Positions 47,602 to 59,190 are shown, counted from the first letter of the stretch. The stretch is 64,000 nt of DNA from Dysidea avara (GCF_963678975.1 NC_089275.1:11625682-11689681); one strand, 5' to 3'. A program made the numbers and translations. The notes: a model not told the origin generated them from the letters alone.

Positions 47602-50600
47602 CTGAAATATGATATAATACTGTAATACATATTGGAAAAGTAACATATATGTGAGGCACAGTCACTACACTACGTATACCTGAGACAGACAACACACACA
47701 CTACACATTAAATGCATACATGCACATCCACCCACCCACCCACCCAAACATACACACACACCATCATATGCAGCTCCAGGTGTCAGTGGATTGATGTTTC
47801 CAGGGGAGTCGTATGGATTGGATGGTGTTAATGGACTGATACTCCCTCCCATTGGGGAAGGAGCAGCATAGTCAGAATGATAGGTCCGAGAGCCAGGAGT
47901 AAATGGGTTGGTGTAGGAGCCATGTGGAGAATCAACTCTGAAAGTGCCGGGTGTTGCTGGATTCTCATAGTTAGCTCCTGGAGTAGCTGGATTAGTATAG
48001 GTCTAGGAATGAATATAAAGTAATTGATTGTGCAAGCAGATGCATACGACATACACACACGCACACACATCTATTACACGCATGCACGCATGCACACACA
48101 CTACACACACAAACATCTACATTTCATACTTTACAACACTAGTAACTCACCCCTGCTGGTGATGGTGTATCATAGCTAGCAGTGTAGTCAAAGTCATCAG
48201 TCCTGGCAGGAGTTGCTGCACTACTAGGATCCCAGGCACTGCCACCATGAGATGGAGTACGGGAAGGATCATGTGATGGAGTCATATACCCATAACTTGG
48301 TGTACGACCACCTGAAAGTTGAATACAGTACATAAAAAAAAGTTGGTAATGTTGCATGATATGTGTTCACTTGCAGTGTGTTATGTGTGCACATGCTTGT
48401 GTACTGCTTGCACTTGTGCGCATGCATGTATGGTAGAGATACATGAATGGTACATGACTGTCTGCAGTGATCTCCAACTCACCATCACCATGTTGTGGGG
48501 TATGGGAGCCAAACAATGGAGTCCTTCCACTGGCCACACCATGCATTGGTGTCATGCTGCCGACCATTGGGGTCTGGGCACCACCAAATCGTGGAGTAAC
48601 TCCCCATTGTGATGTCATGCCAGTACGATGTTGTCCTCTATGCAAGGAAGGACAGATAAAACACACAAACGCATGTAATTGTAACAACTCATACCTATAC
48701 AGTAACAAAGAGCGCACGCACATCACACGCATGTACACATACACATTCACATATGCACACGTGAACAAACAAACAGACGAACGAACACACACACACACAC
48801 TTGTACATGTGCACCATTAAAAAAGTAACAAAGAGTCAGTCAGCAACCATATAAGGCTATTTTAAACTGTAGAATATTTTTCTAGCACACAAACTCACGG
48901 TGTCACTTCAGCAATTCTACTAATATCCACAGAAATAGTATTACAGGTTGTGTGTAGCTCAACTCTGGCAGTAGTTTCAGTGGCATCTCTCACTATCCCA
49001 ATATAACCTATTGACACATAACAACACAGTGTGATATTACTGTACATGTAATGCAGTGGAAAGTAAGGTAGGATGATAATAGCTTTGTAGCACTAAATTT
49101 TTAGAGGATTGATGGATTGACTATATCCACCCTTACCCCGTATCTTCTACAGTCATCTATTATGATAAACTACTGTAAAAGACAAGGCTTAACAGTACTA
49201 TTGAGTCCTGCCATGCTTAAACATGATATAAAAATCGTTAAAACTAAAATAACTGAATTACTTTGCGAACATGTGTGTGTAGAGTGAGTCCACACTTCTT
49301 TAAAACTTTGGAACTTTTACAGGTACAAGGACCTGTACAGTATATGTACATGACGTCACATTGTGTATACACAATTCCGTTACATCAATAGTTCAAATGT
49401 ACTGATTTTCATAAGACCACAAGCATTATGGGTTATTTTCAATGGTCAGATAACCAATCTCTCAAACTTTGAAGGGTAGAAATTTCACACATTACTGAAG
49501 CCAACAGCCTATAACAGTATACTGAATAACTAGCTAGTAACATCACTGAGTAAAATCTTCAAAAATGGGATAATGAATTGCAAATGTGACATTTTCTTCC
49601 TTGAAAACCAACCAGCTATATGGCACTGTGCTATTTACAAGGAGTGCTCACCTTTATATGGTCCTCTAGTAATGCGGATAGTTTTGCCTATTAGCTGGTG
49701 CTCCTTGCTGCCACGTCCTCTACCACGTCCTCTTCCACCACCGCCACCACCTCCTCTCATTCCACCACCAGCAGCTCCTGGACCTGTTGAAATGAAAGAA
49801 GTACAACAATAAATGATACTGCAAAAAAAATTAATTAGTACACTGTATATCATTACAATTATATTGCTAATTATTGTATCACAACTCAAACCCACAATCG
49901 ATAGCACAATCCCATCATACACTTACCACCATGTGGCCTGGGTGACTGTGGTACAAATCCAGTTCCAGTAGCAGCCTACAAGAAATGTGCAAGTGTACCA
50001 CATTGGACATACAACATACACACAGAGGTATGTATATAAGTAACAGTTTGATGCACATGAAAAGCTGCTCTACTAACATGCACATACAAAGATACACTTA
50101 CGATTCCGGCACCTCCTGCCAGCTCAACGTGTCTAGCCTTGGAAACAATTAGCCCACCATTTTCTACCATGTTACGTGACTGTATAAATACTGAGCCTCG
50201 GTAGACATGTTTGATCTCGCCTTGTTTTCCCTGAGAGAAGTACAATTATGTCAAAATACACACAGAGGCACAGATCTCAAATTTGTAAGAGAATCTCAAG
50301 CTAAATCTAACAGCAAGAGTAGACACCTTACCGTGTTTGGACCATCAACGACTTTCACAATATCCCTAGCAGATATAGAATTCTGAAAGACAACACAAAA
50401 ATGATTATTCTCCAGTATAGTCACACATACCTGGTTCATATCCAAGGCGACAGCACGATTGTTTCTTTTCTGCACCATGTGTTGAGGAACATGCTGCAAC
50501 TTGCCATGTTGGTTGAGCACCTTGAAGGCTTCCTTCTCCAGTCTCACTATCACCCCAACCATCTGACTGCTACAAGGAAATGAGGAATAGAGAGGTTGAA

Positions 50601-53600
50601 GAGGTGAACAAGTACACATACTTATATATTAGAAAATATTAAAGGATCAGAAATGTGTGTGAAAAGATACTATTCAACAATGTTTCAAAATTATGGGGAA
50701 ATATCATGCAAAATTTGTAACGAATATACACTGTACAAGTTTAAACAATAATTACACAAAATGTGTTGACAGTATGAGCTATTATACTGCACATACTCCA
50801 GTGTCACAAGGTCTCCCCACTGAAACTGGCCAGTGGAGTCTACTCCAGTGCTAGTCTCTGAACACAACTGGAGATCGTGAGGTCTGACCTTTAACTACAT
50901 GAGTAAACAAACTTTAGGTACATATGCATCAAGGTGTGTGTATGTGTGTTGCACACAAGTATAGTACAAATGTACGTGTTGAGCTGGATCCTTAAAAACA
51001 TTTAATAACTCATGGGTGCACAATCTTGAAATCTGGCTTTTTTGTAGCACTGCTTGATGTACTAAAACTTTTTCAAAATCTTTTCGTTCAAATTCCTGAC
51101 ACAATATTTACGGTCAATCTAAAGTTCATCATACATTTCCTATGGTGAAACCATAAGTGTACTGTCTATTACAACTCTCTTTTGAACTTGTAATGGAGCT
51201 AAACCACATGTGTCTTTTGTCGATACCTCCTTTACTGTTACCTTAATCATCTGGTTAATTCTGTTCAGAAAAAAAATCCATTTTACTTTTTTAGCTGCTT
51301 TTCAGAATCCAGCTCAACTTGTACATACACTACTTTACACATTGCATACTTGTGCCACATACAAGCACACGAATATACATACATACAATACACATAATAC
51401 AAACACCATATATATATCAATTCTATAATACATGTACACACATTATACACATATACATGCACACACGTACACATCCACATACCTCATAAAGAGTCAGGTC
51501 AGAGAATATGATGGCAATGTTGTTCTCAATACGTACAATCAGTCCAGTGTCACCTTCGTAACGACCAGCTATCACTTTCACATGATCTCCCATTTTGAAA
51601 AACTTCTTCAACTCCCTACTAGGAAACTCCAATGGATCCTAATAGACAAACATACAACAACATGTAAACAGCTGAATAGTACACCGACCAATGGCACAGG
51701 GTAGCCATTCTCTAATAGAGCAAGTCTAAACTATTAATACAACAATCTCGTGTACATAGTGGAAACTTCTTTACACAAGTGACTATATGACTAGACTCCA
51801 TAATTAAATGCTGCAAGGTGAGGTGCTTACAGACTCCTAGTATAATAAAGGTTACCTTTACCAGTAGAGAAACAAGAATGTAATGGAAAGTTAAAAATTA
51901 CTTTACAAAATTCTACTTATTCATAATCATAGAGATTTTCATCCACAGTATATGCACTACAGTACCGTACGCAAGGAAACTTTGACGTTAAAAAAATTTG
52001 ACGAATTTGACGAATCGGTTTAATTCGTCAAATTTAAATTCGTCAAATGTTTATAAGCGCCCTTAAAAGTACAGATTTTGCCGACAATTTCTTGATTTTC
52101 GTCAACTTTTTATTCGTCAAATCTGCTGAAGTCTGAATTCGTCAAATTTTTCTTACGTCAAAATTTCCTTGCGTACAGTATACACTTCAGATGTACCTTG
52201 AGGTCATCATGTTTGGGCATAATAGTGATGACATCTCCCTCAACATTGATCACTTTCCCCTGAAGATGCATCAGTTGTCCCTCACGAACCTCAACTATAT
52301 CTCCTGGAGCTAGTGTCGGTGCTGCCTTACTGCTGTCACCACTAGCAACTGTAGAGAACAAGAAAAGAAGTTACTACAGTAAAATCTCACTTAGAGGCTC
52401 AACAATAAGACCATCTCAGCAGCAGTCATGTCAAGTAGGTCAATCCTAAACACAGCTAGATGTGTAGTGTGACAGACTAGAAGACTGCTGACACTAGTAA
52501 GGTATTCCTCTAAGCATTTAGAATATACTTAATAATTTTTGCAAATAATAACAAAACTGGTTTTTATTCTACTGAAACCCTAGAGTATATGTTATAGTTA
52601 AACCCCACCACGAGTTAGTCTCACGTAGCCAGACTATTCTTTTCTTTTGTGTGTGAGTTCCCACCCACACACAAAAGAAAAGAGTGGTCTGGCTACGCGA
52701 GACTAACCACCAGTAGGATATTGTTGATAACAAAGATATCCTACGAGTGCTGGTGTGGTTTAACTGGCTCCTATCCCACACTTTGAAGCACACGACTCAA
52801 CAATGTGATAATTGCTGAAATACATAGAGGTGTTAGTACAGTGATATCGTACTTGTTATAACACTCTAGTTTTTTTTTGTTTTGGTTTGAGTGCTTTAGG
52901 ATATACTATGGCTTCACGATGCATTTGATCCAACTGAATGTGTAAATTGTGAACCAGCACTAGCTGTGATGCCTGTGCACCACTCAGGCAATTGAGTCTT
53001 GTGCAGGCAAATCCTCCTAGGGCAGAACTAGTAAGCCCCACAGGAGAACTGTCCAATTCTCATGGTGAGAGGCTGCAGAAGCCAAACTCCCACAACGACC
53101 CCAACACTGCTAAGCAAAAAGGAACAGTTGGGCATTTTTTCCCCAGTAAGCACCAGGTACCCATTGATGTTACAGCTGGGTAGGCTGCTTCCCAGTTGAT
53201 ACCAGGCCACCAGATCCCCATTATACAGCTGGTATACTGGAGCAATGTGAGTAAAGTTTCTTGCTCAAGGAAACAACAACACCAACTGGTAAAACTGGGC
53301 ATCAAACCAGGAATATTTTGATCACCAGGCTGATGCTCTAGCCACTTGGCTATGCTGCCTCACACACGGATGCACATAAGCAAGCACGCACATGTACGTG
53401 CATTTGCATACTACACTTACACACAGTATACAAAGACACACATACACACATGTGCAGACACACAGATAAGCCTAGTACTGAGCACTACATTTTCAGCATA
53501 CATACCATTCAATTCCACCTCATCTGGAGTGGCCTCAAATTTCTCCAGCTCACCCAACGTTGGTTTTACTCCTTCATACAACTGCAGTAAACAAAATATC

Positions 53601-54432
53601 AACCATTTTACAAATGATAACACTTTTGATGCCTGACAACAAAAGTTTAACACTGCCAATAGTATCTTTAGGCAAAACACGTAGCTATAAAGATGTAGCC
53701 CCTCAAATACACACTTGATGGTATGATGGATACAGACCTTTAAACCACATAGATATTTACAACACAGTAGATACTCACAATGGCAGACATCACAAAGTTC
53801 TTGTACAAGAATCCGTTTCGGTATCTGTTTCCCTCGAACATCAGGTAGTCACCATCATAAGTGATCTCTCCACCAATACCCCTTGATAATGCACACCCAA
53901 TCACATACGTAGTTCAGAAGAATTACATTAATTAGTATGTAAATACAAACTCTGTATTACAAATATCACCATTAACACTACAGACACCTTATTGCTTCAG
54001 CATCAAAAAGCTTTTGAGGTGGACGCCGTCTGGTCTTGCGGAGCTCATTAGGATCTTGTGATCTCAGGTGACCTCTCTTACGATTGTAGTCAACTCTTGG
54101 GATCGTTTGCAGCACTGCTTGATTACGAGAGGAGTCTATGTAGTCAACCTGATGAATGAAGTATCGATTCAATGTTAAGCAATACACACACAGACACACA
54201 TACACACCACACACACAAACACACACACAAACACACATCTATACCTGTACTCAGATACACAACTCACCCTGGCAATATCATCTTTAAACATTCCTCTCTT
54301 AATACGCACCCATGATCCCCCCTTAATCCCAGATACCTCCCTCACAACCTTTAACACATCAACCATCTCCTTAATGGGTACCATCAACTGCTGCCACTTG
54401 CCCATCGCTAGGTTACCAATGTTCTCTATGGC
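46801..54432 (-). CDS. SUPT5H: Transcription elongation factor SPT5, 5'-incomplete (20 exons, 803 residues seen)
   Basis: SPT5 pairs with SPT4 to form DSIF, which clamps RNA polymerase II and controls pausing and processive elongation in the nucleus. Twenty minus-strand exons, all with GT-AG borders and matching phases, encode 803 residues from the second half of the NGN domain to the stop at 46801. Order: NGN end, several KOW domains, an RG-rich linker, a KOW domain, the C-terminal repeat region with TP motifs, and two terminal KOW-like parts. Family proteins run to about 1,000-1,090 residues. The acidic N-terminus and first half of NGN are missing and were not found between 54433 and 64000. 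The first visible exon starts at a good acceptor (GTATCCACAG), so earlier exons must exist elsewhere. Introns carry two MITEs and a SINE. Confidence 0.95.
47762..48637 (-). CDS. SUPT5H: SPT5 exons 14-16: C-terminal repeat region (P-TEFb target type)
   Basis: Exons 48483-48637, 48151-48311 and 47762-48002. The first part has TPxxG-type repeats ([53 protein letters not shown]). In humans the equivalent GSRTP repeats are phosphorylated by CDK9. The last exon has looser NPxTPG repeats ([30 protein letters not shown]). The region is shorter than in vertebrates. Confidence 0.93.
48899..49975 (-). CDS. SUPT5H: SPT5 exons 11-13: RG-rich linker and following KOW domain
   Basis: Exons 49927-49975, 49652-49783 and 48899-49007. 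The linker is glycine/arginine-rich ([20 protein letters not shown]), a likely methylation and RNA-contact segment by analogy with the animal protein. Then come [20 protein letters not shown] and [14 protein letters not shown], the KOW domain before the C-terminal repeats. Confidence 0.95.
50102..53581 (-). CDS. SUPT5H: SPT5 exons 4-10: central KOW domains
   Basis: Exons 53506-53581, 52197-52348, 51483-51638, 50797-50894, 50431-50569, 50332-50382 and 50102-50230. Landmarks are [94 protein letters not shown] and [13 protein letters not shown]. Each KOW domain shows the xGDxVxVxxGxxxGxxG pattern that contacts polymerase and RNA in known DSIF structures. Confidence 0.95.
51962..52180. mobile_element. 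MITE in an SPT5 intron (GTACGCAAGGAAA ends)
   Basis: Ends GTACCGTACGCAAGGAAACT and AATTTCCTTGCGTACAGTA are inverted. The interior is made of GACGAATTTGACGAAT and AATTCGTCAAATTT modules. It ends 16 bases from the donor side of the 52197-52348 exon, unusually close to a splice site. Confidence 0.82.
52596..52765. mobile_element. Nested-hairpin MITE in an SPT5 intron
   Basis: Outer ends AGTTAAACCCCACCA and TGGTGTGGTTTAACT pair. Inside, GTTAGTCTCACGTAGCCAGA ... TCTTTTCTTTTGTGTGTG pairs with its complement at 52662-52706, and AGGATATTGTTGATAACAAA is a third small hairpin. Confidence 0.78.
52867..53350 (-). mobile_element. tRNA-derived SINE in an SPT5 intron
   Basis: On the minus strand GGCAGCATAGCCAAGTGGCT (A box, TAGCCAAGTGGC) is followed by GGTTTGATGCCC (B box), a body of about 400 bases containing CTCACATTGCTCCA, and an A-rich 3' tail (plus-strand TTTTTTTTTGTTTTGG at 52868). 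About 480 bases, near full length. Confidence 0.8.
53779..54432 (-). CDS. SUPT5H: SPT5 exons 1-3 (of those seen): NGN end and first KOW region
   Basis: Exons 54268-54432, 53988-54148 and 53779-53881 (phases 0, 2, 0 at their ends). They encode [17 protein letters not shown], then [28 protein letters not shown] and [19 protein letters not shown]. The match to animal SPT5 (QQMVPIKEMTDVLKVVKEV; RPPQRLFDAEKIR) is continuous. Confidence 0.95.
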
Positions 54433-55109
54433 CTGTGGATACCAATAACACAACATAATGATACACATGAACACAACAAGCAATAGGTACAGACAACAGA
54501 GTATTATACATATGTACATACACAGTAAACCCAAGAGTAGCATGAAGAGTTCATAATATAAAACAGTGAGGGTTATGAGCTCTTAAGTACCACCTCTTTC
54601 ACATTTAATAAGCATGATACAAAAATTTTTAATGTAAATTATCCAATTGGGTAGACCATTTTACTTACGTACAAAGAGCAGACAGTGGGACAGATACTTT
54701 ACTAGTACAGATACTTTACTATTACAGAAAGAGACTTGGTAACCAGTATAGAAACCATAAACATTCAGTTTCAACCTGGTACACTGTGTGCACCTTCAGA
54801 GCAGTTTAAGGCAAATCTATATAACATGGCCACCAACATGGACATGACCATAGATATTGGTCTCAGTAACGAGTGGTCTTATTGATGAGATAATGTATAC
54901 ATAATGTGGACCAACTAGAGGTACAGTAGATACTACAATGAAGTGGTCTTACTAAAAATGTGGCTGGTAAGTGAAAGTTCATTGTATCATAAACCACTCC
55001 CACAAGAATGCAAACTCCACATGGATTGTATACACACAGGATACGACCTATGGTATATGGTTTGTATACTTCGCATTTTCAGCTTCAACATTTCTGTAAA
55101 ATAAAGCAC
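54433..55109. other. Gap between SPT5 and the fibrinogen gene promoter
   Basis: Neither strand shows the missing SPT5 N-terminal exons or another gene. GTGGTCTTA repeats near 54870-54950 look like an old DNA-element remnant. Confidence 0.5.
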
Positions 55110-55411
55110 CTTAGCATGTCATTACACTACAACAAAAGCCTTATATAATCAGCCACACCTCTTTAGTGTTATTTAACTGTGAACAATCCCCGTAAGTAGT
55201 TGTCTTTTAGTGTAATAGTCTACAGGGTTTGAGCATTGTAACAGCAAGCAAGCTTCAACAAGCAACCTCAGCAAGTAAGCTTAAGAATATAGCTTAGTGC
55301 ATAGCTTCTAGCAAGAGTTACAATATAACTAAGGGTGAACTCTTGTTTCTAGTAACTGTCTTCATTCTACTCTAACTGATCTACCAGACATTATCACCTA
55401 CAACTACAGTT
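55110..55411 (+). promoter_or_regulatory. Fibrinogen-gene promoter/5'-UTR block, copy at gene 1
   Basis: CATTACACTACAACAAAAGC, then a TATA-like CCTTATATAATC, then AGCCACACCTCTT; 190 bases later CATTCTACTCTAACTGATC and CCAGACATTATCACCTACAA lead directly into the start codon. The same ordered blocks precede 56990 and 60274 and, in decayed form, 8859. Confidence 0.75.
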
Positions 55412-56122
55412 ATGAACATCATTACACAACTTGTTGTATTGGCGCTGTCACTACTACTGGTCCACGCTGGTGATAAAGCTGATGACAAAGTTATCTACAG
55501 TTGCTGTGATCTTAAGATTGTACCACAGAACAGATTACCATATGGATCAGGAGTGTACCAACTGGACACTAAATTTGGAAAGTTCACTACTACCGATGTC
55601 TACTGTGACATGAACACTGATAATGGAGGATGGATTGTGATACAAAGAAACAGGAAGGGTAGTCACCTTAACTTCAACAAAAACTGGAGAGATTACGAAG
55701 ATGGGTTTGGAGATCCCAATGGAGACTTCTGGGCTGGACTAAAATTGATATATATTTTAACACACACTGGCCAATGGGAGATGAGAGTGGATTATCAGAA
55801 ATTAGACAAGACCTGGTCCTACCTCCACTACAAACAGTTCAGTGTTGGGGGAGCTAGTCAGGAGTATCCACTGATTGTCGGATGGTTTGCTGGAACAGGT
55901 ACCGATTGGTTTGCATCTTCTCGCCCTCTGAACGGGATGAAATTCAGTACTCCAGACAATGACAACGATGGCAGTAGCAGCTTTCACTGTGCAGCTAACT
56001 ACAGGAGTGGATGGTGGCATAATAACTGCTTCCATGCTAACCTCAACATGCAACCTCCTCAAGTTGGCGCCCATGCACTCTTCGTCGAAATGAAGATCCG
56101 TCCCAAGAATTGTGCCCAGTAA
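55412..56122 (+). CDS. Secreted fibrinogen-related protein 1
   Basis: Single-exon gene for 236 residues. Residues 1-19 are a signal peptide (MNIITQLVVLALSLLLVHA). Almost all of the rest is one fibrinogen C-terminal domain: CC at 31-32, YCDMNTDNGGW (64-74), then the calcium loop DNDNDG (182-187), a second cysteine pair (C193 and C206) and GWWHNNCFHANLN. There is no collagen or coiled-coil part, so the protein is little more than the domain. Such lectin-like domains bind acetylated sugars or proteins in ficolins and tachylectins. An innate-recognition or adhesion role is plausible but inferred. Start chosen at the ATG after the conserved leader. AATAAA lies at 56353. Confidence 0.93.
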   Translation: MNIITQLVVLALSLLLVHAGDKADDKVIYSCCDLKIVPQNRLPYGSGVYQLDTKFGKFTTTDVYCDMNTDNGGWIVIQRNRKGSHLNFNKNWRDYEDGFGDPNGDFWAGLKLIYILTHTGQWEMRVDYQKLDKTWSYLHYKQFSVGGASQEYPLIVGWFAGTGTDWFASSRPLNGMKFSTPDNDNDGSSSFHCAANYRSGWWHNNCFHANLNMQPPQVGAHALFVEMKIRPKNCAQ

Positions 56123-56352
56123 CTAAATGATGGGTTCTGTTTGTTGCAACAATGCCACAATATTGTCTAGTATATATCTTGACATTGTGCTGTAAACACA
56201 TGTGTACTACACTGTTTTATTTGCATATAATGTTGCTGTACCTCACACTAACTTTTCTGATGCACATTATTTTTTGTTTTTTTAAAAAGGAATTTTGGAA
56301 AATGACAAGCAAAACATGGAAATGAATATGTACAATGTGACAGAATGGAGCC

Positions 56353-56358
56353 AATAAA
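56353..56358 (+). terminator. Polyadenylation signal AATAAA of fibrinogen-related gene 1
   Basis: AATAAA in GCCAATAAAACG, 230 bases after the stop codon. A plausible, untested signal. Confidence 0.5.
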
Positions 56359-56805
56359 ACGTGCTGATAAAAGTCAGCCTACCGCCTCACAATAACAATT
56401 GCTGCTATCATTTCAATCTTAGCTTGCAACTACCACTGCACTTCACTCTTGTTCAACGTGATACATAAATACAACACTACTAGAGATGTAACAATATTAT
56501 TGATATATCACGTATTGTATCTTTTTAAAGACAAGATCACTGTATTAATACGAAGTCAAACCATCGTGTATCGTGATATATCAACATATCGTGGCTTGAT
56601 AACATGGCTGACAATCAAATTTTTGTACATTGTGATTAAACTGAATGAAAAATAAGTTACTTATTTCCCTTTAAAAAAACACCACTTTGTATCATGGAAT
56701 ATATCACTGAAATAATCCTGCCCCCACAAGAACACAAAGTCCACACAACTTGTGTATACAGGATGTGATGTGTGGTTTAAGGCTTTCAGCTTCAATATAC
56801 TGTAC

Positions 56806-56989
56806 ACACCACTACACTACAATACATGCCTTATATGAAAATCAGCCACACCCTTATTGCCATATATATGCAATTTCCATATTCAGGATACTAGTCAGAG
56901 CAGTGTACAATAGCACTTCAGTAAGTGAATCAGCTGTTTTCATTCTACTCTAATTGATCTACCAGACATTATCACCTACAACAACAGTT
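56806..56989 (+). promoter_or_regulatory. Fibrinogen-gene promoter/5'-UTR block, copy at pseudogene
   Basis: ACTACACTACAATACATGCC, TTATATGAAAATCAGCCACA and, near 56940, CATTCTACTCTAATTGATC are all retained. The control region is better preserved than the gene behind it. Confidence 0.7.
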
Positions 56990-57290
56990 ATGAACATCAT
57001 TACACAACTTGTTATATTGACACAGTCACTACTACTGGTTAATGATCAATGCTCCTCAAAAGATACACTGATAATTGTGTTACCATCAAAATTGCTATGA
57101 CCTGAGGAAAGTGGTACCAAACAGAGTAACATCTGGAACATACAAGATGAATTGTGTTTCAGAGAAACAGAAACAAAGCTGCCTGAGCTTCAACTGGTTT
57201 TGGAAGAGCCAAGAGAATGGATTTGGCTTCACTACAGCCAGTAGTACAAGTCAGGAGTACCGTAGATTCCATAAAAATTTGGCATCTTTA
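56990..57290 (+). pseudogene. Fibrinogen-related gene, deleted pseudogene
   Basis: Starts MNIITQLVILTQSLLLV as the intact copies do, then leaves frame and stops at LPSKLL. Recognisable later pieces are NCYDLRKVVPNRVTSGTYKM, then VSEKQKQSCLSFNWFWK and SSTSQEYRRF, with large internal deletions and no calcium loop. It lies between the two intact genes, so the cluster has one dead member. Confidence 0.85.
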
Positions 57291-57450
57291 AATATTCAGC
57301 ACTCCCCGAGCTTTTAATGCAATATGTTCTAAATTTCGGCAAGTACAAGGAAAGTTTTAATTATAAGCATGTTAATTTTTTGGCACTTGAAGTACTAGTT
57401 GACGAAGGTCTCTTGAGTACAGAGGATTCCTGGTGACCTCACACAATATG

Positions 57451-57645
57451 CTACGTCAATGCTGGATGAAGCACCAAGTGTGAGGGAATGTGCCCAACGA
57501 TATCATCATGTGACATCACGGCTACCGCAAAACGATCTTCGTTTCTATTCACATAATAAAATCTCTCCTGTAACCCACATCTCCTTATAACATGATACAT
57601 CCTCAGATAATGCTCTGTAAAGTCATGGAACACTTCATGCAGCAT
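57451..57645 (-). pseudogene. Fragment resembling a HIRAN-type domain
   Basis: A minus-strand frame with FHDFTEHYLRMYHVIRRCG then NRNEDRFAVAVMSHDDIVGH and IPSHL. The core NRxDxxAVAVxxxxxxVGHxP is the signature of HIRAN-like segments that occur in helicases and in many uncharacterised invertebrate proteins. Only about 65 residues are present, no other exon is seen, and a DNA element starts 74 bases upstream of it, so it is probably a gene remnant or captured piece. Confidence 0.5.
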
Positions 57646-57718
57646 CAGGTAGCAAGATTTAATTAATTATCACAAGATAGTTTAATAATATTATTGATTG
57701 TGATTTCTATTTTTGAAA

Positions 57719-58521
57719 GAATTTTCAACTAGAGTAGGGACCATAGCACATCAATATAAAGTACTGAAACAAGTTGGAGTAGTGCACAATATTAAATCAC
57801 AGTAAAACAATAAGAAATGTTATATCCCTACCGTGTTGCAAGATACCATAATGGCAGAGGAGGGTGGACACAATATAAGTGCTACTGAAAATTATTACCG
57901 TTAATTGAATATTTCTAATACCAAGACTAAAATGAAGTGATAAAACCTGTTTAGCAACAGCCACATTAATTTTATCTTGTGCTTCTTGTGATGAACGGAA
58001 GAAGATGAGTACAAAGGTGTTCTATTTCCTGCTTGATTCTCCACGAGGACACACTAGCGGCGTCCGCTTTCCTTTCTTTAATCCATGGGAGCGAGCATAG
58101 GAGGCTTACTGTATATCATAATACCTTCTTCAACGATTGTTAGGCTCGAATACACGTCTATAAGGTGTCTCTAGAGTGCAACGCATCGATTCCACCGACA
58201 AACTTACTGCACACATGATCATCTATAAGTTCAAGAGCAATTTACGTGCCAGGAATAGCGGGGAAGACCAGCTAAATATACTAAATGTGAAGCACACTTT
58301 CGAATGGTGATTATTTAAACTTCGCTGAAGGCTTGGTTATACTTTTAATACAAATGTATGCGCTTACGTGCGCATGTCCACCCTCCTCTGCCATAATGGA
58401 AATGCACGGTAGGGATATAACACTTCTTATTGTTTTACTGTGATTTAATATCATGCACTACTCCAGCTTGTTTCAGTACTTTTTATCGATGTGCTATGGT
58501 CCCTACTCTAGTTGAAAATTC
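57719..58521. mobile_element. DNA element with about 150-base inverted ends
   Basis: 57719-57870 (GAATTTTCAACTAGAGTAGG, AAACAAGTTGGAGTAGTGCA, TCCCTACCGTG, GGCAGAGGAGGGTGGACA) is inverted at 58376-58521. The 500-base interior is less AT-rich and contains no recognisable protein. No clear target duplication. Confidence 0.85.
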
Positions 58522-58559
58522 CAAATTTTTTGAAATACTTGTGTTAACTTTTTTTGCAA

Positions 58560-59190
58560 ATAATATTATTATGATTGGTGAACCCACACATACTGCATTT
58601 GAAATGGAGCCACGCCCCCCGGATATTTCATCTGAAAAGTAAAGTATCCATTACGCTTTGTTGTCAGCTATGTTCAACCCATTACACAGCAGTACGAATC
58701 AAGAGCTGTTCAAAAAGCATCTCTGTAACCCACGCATACCAAAAGAAAAGGTTGGTGCCGCACGCCCCAGTTATATAAATTATCATCTGAAAAGTGAAGT
58801 ATCCATTACGCTTCATTGTTGGCTACGTTCAACCCGTTACACAGCAGTACGAATCAAAAATTGTTTTTAAAAAACCTCTGCAATCAAAGTAGCTACTATG
58901 AAAAATACAGATGATTTTCGTTACAAAGGAAAGCCATCACGTACTACCACCAAATCGACACTTTTTGCTGTTAGCAAAGATGAATGGGACACAAAGGAGG
59001 ATGCTGGTAAGTCCATGAAGAATGCATTGTACGTACTGCGGCAAGCCAAAAGGCACCTCTCGAGCTGAAGCGACGTCGAACAGTAAAAAAAATCAAGCCC
59101 GTAGCCTTAGCCGTTATCGAGTTATGCTGCTTGTCTGAAGGCATCAGTCAGTCAGTCATTCAGTTACTCAGTCAGTCAGTAGAAAATTCT
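58560..59190 (+). repeat. Dispersed repeat, longest copy
   Basis: Relative of 33840-34265. It contains an internal duplication (AAAGTATCCATTACGCTTTG at 58639 and AGTGAAGTATCCATTACGCT at 58792). It ends in GTCAGTCAGTCATTCAG-type short repeats. Confidence 0.75.

Noticed and set aside
47280..48130. CA/TG-rich simple repeats and a C13 tract around 47325
   Set aside because: Short microsatellites within SPT5 introns, common and uninformative.
49573..49812. Plus-strand frame rich in proline ([14 protein letters not shown])
   Set aside because: It is the antisense shadow of the SPT5 RG-rich linker exon at 49652-49783.
55075..55110. Minus-strand exon-like AAATGTTGAAGCTGAAAATG after a TTTTACAG, considered as the missing SPT5 exon
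   Set aside because: The stretch belongs to the region copied upstream of the fibrinogen genes (TTTCAGCTTCAAYAT also near 56778), so it is promoter sequence and encodes only a few matching residues.
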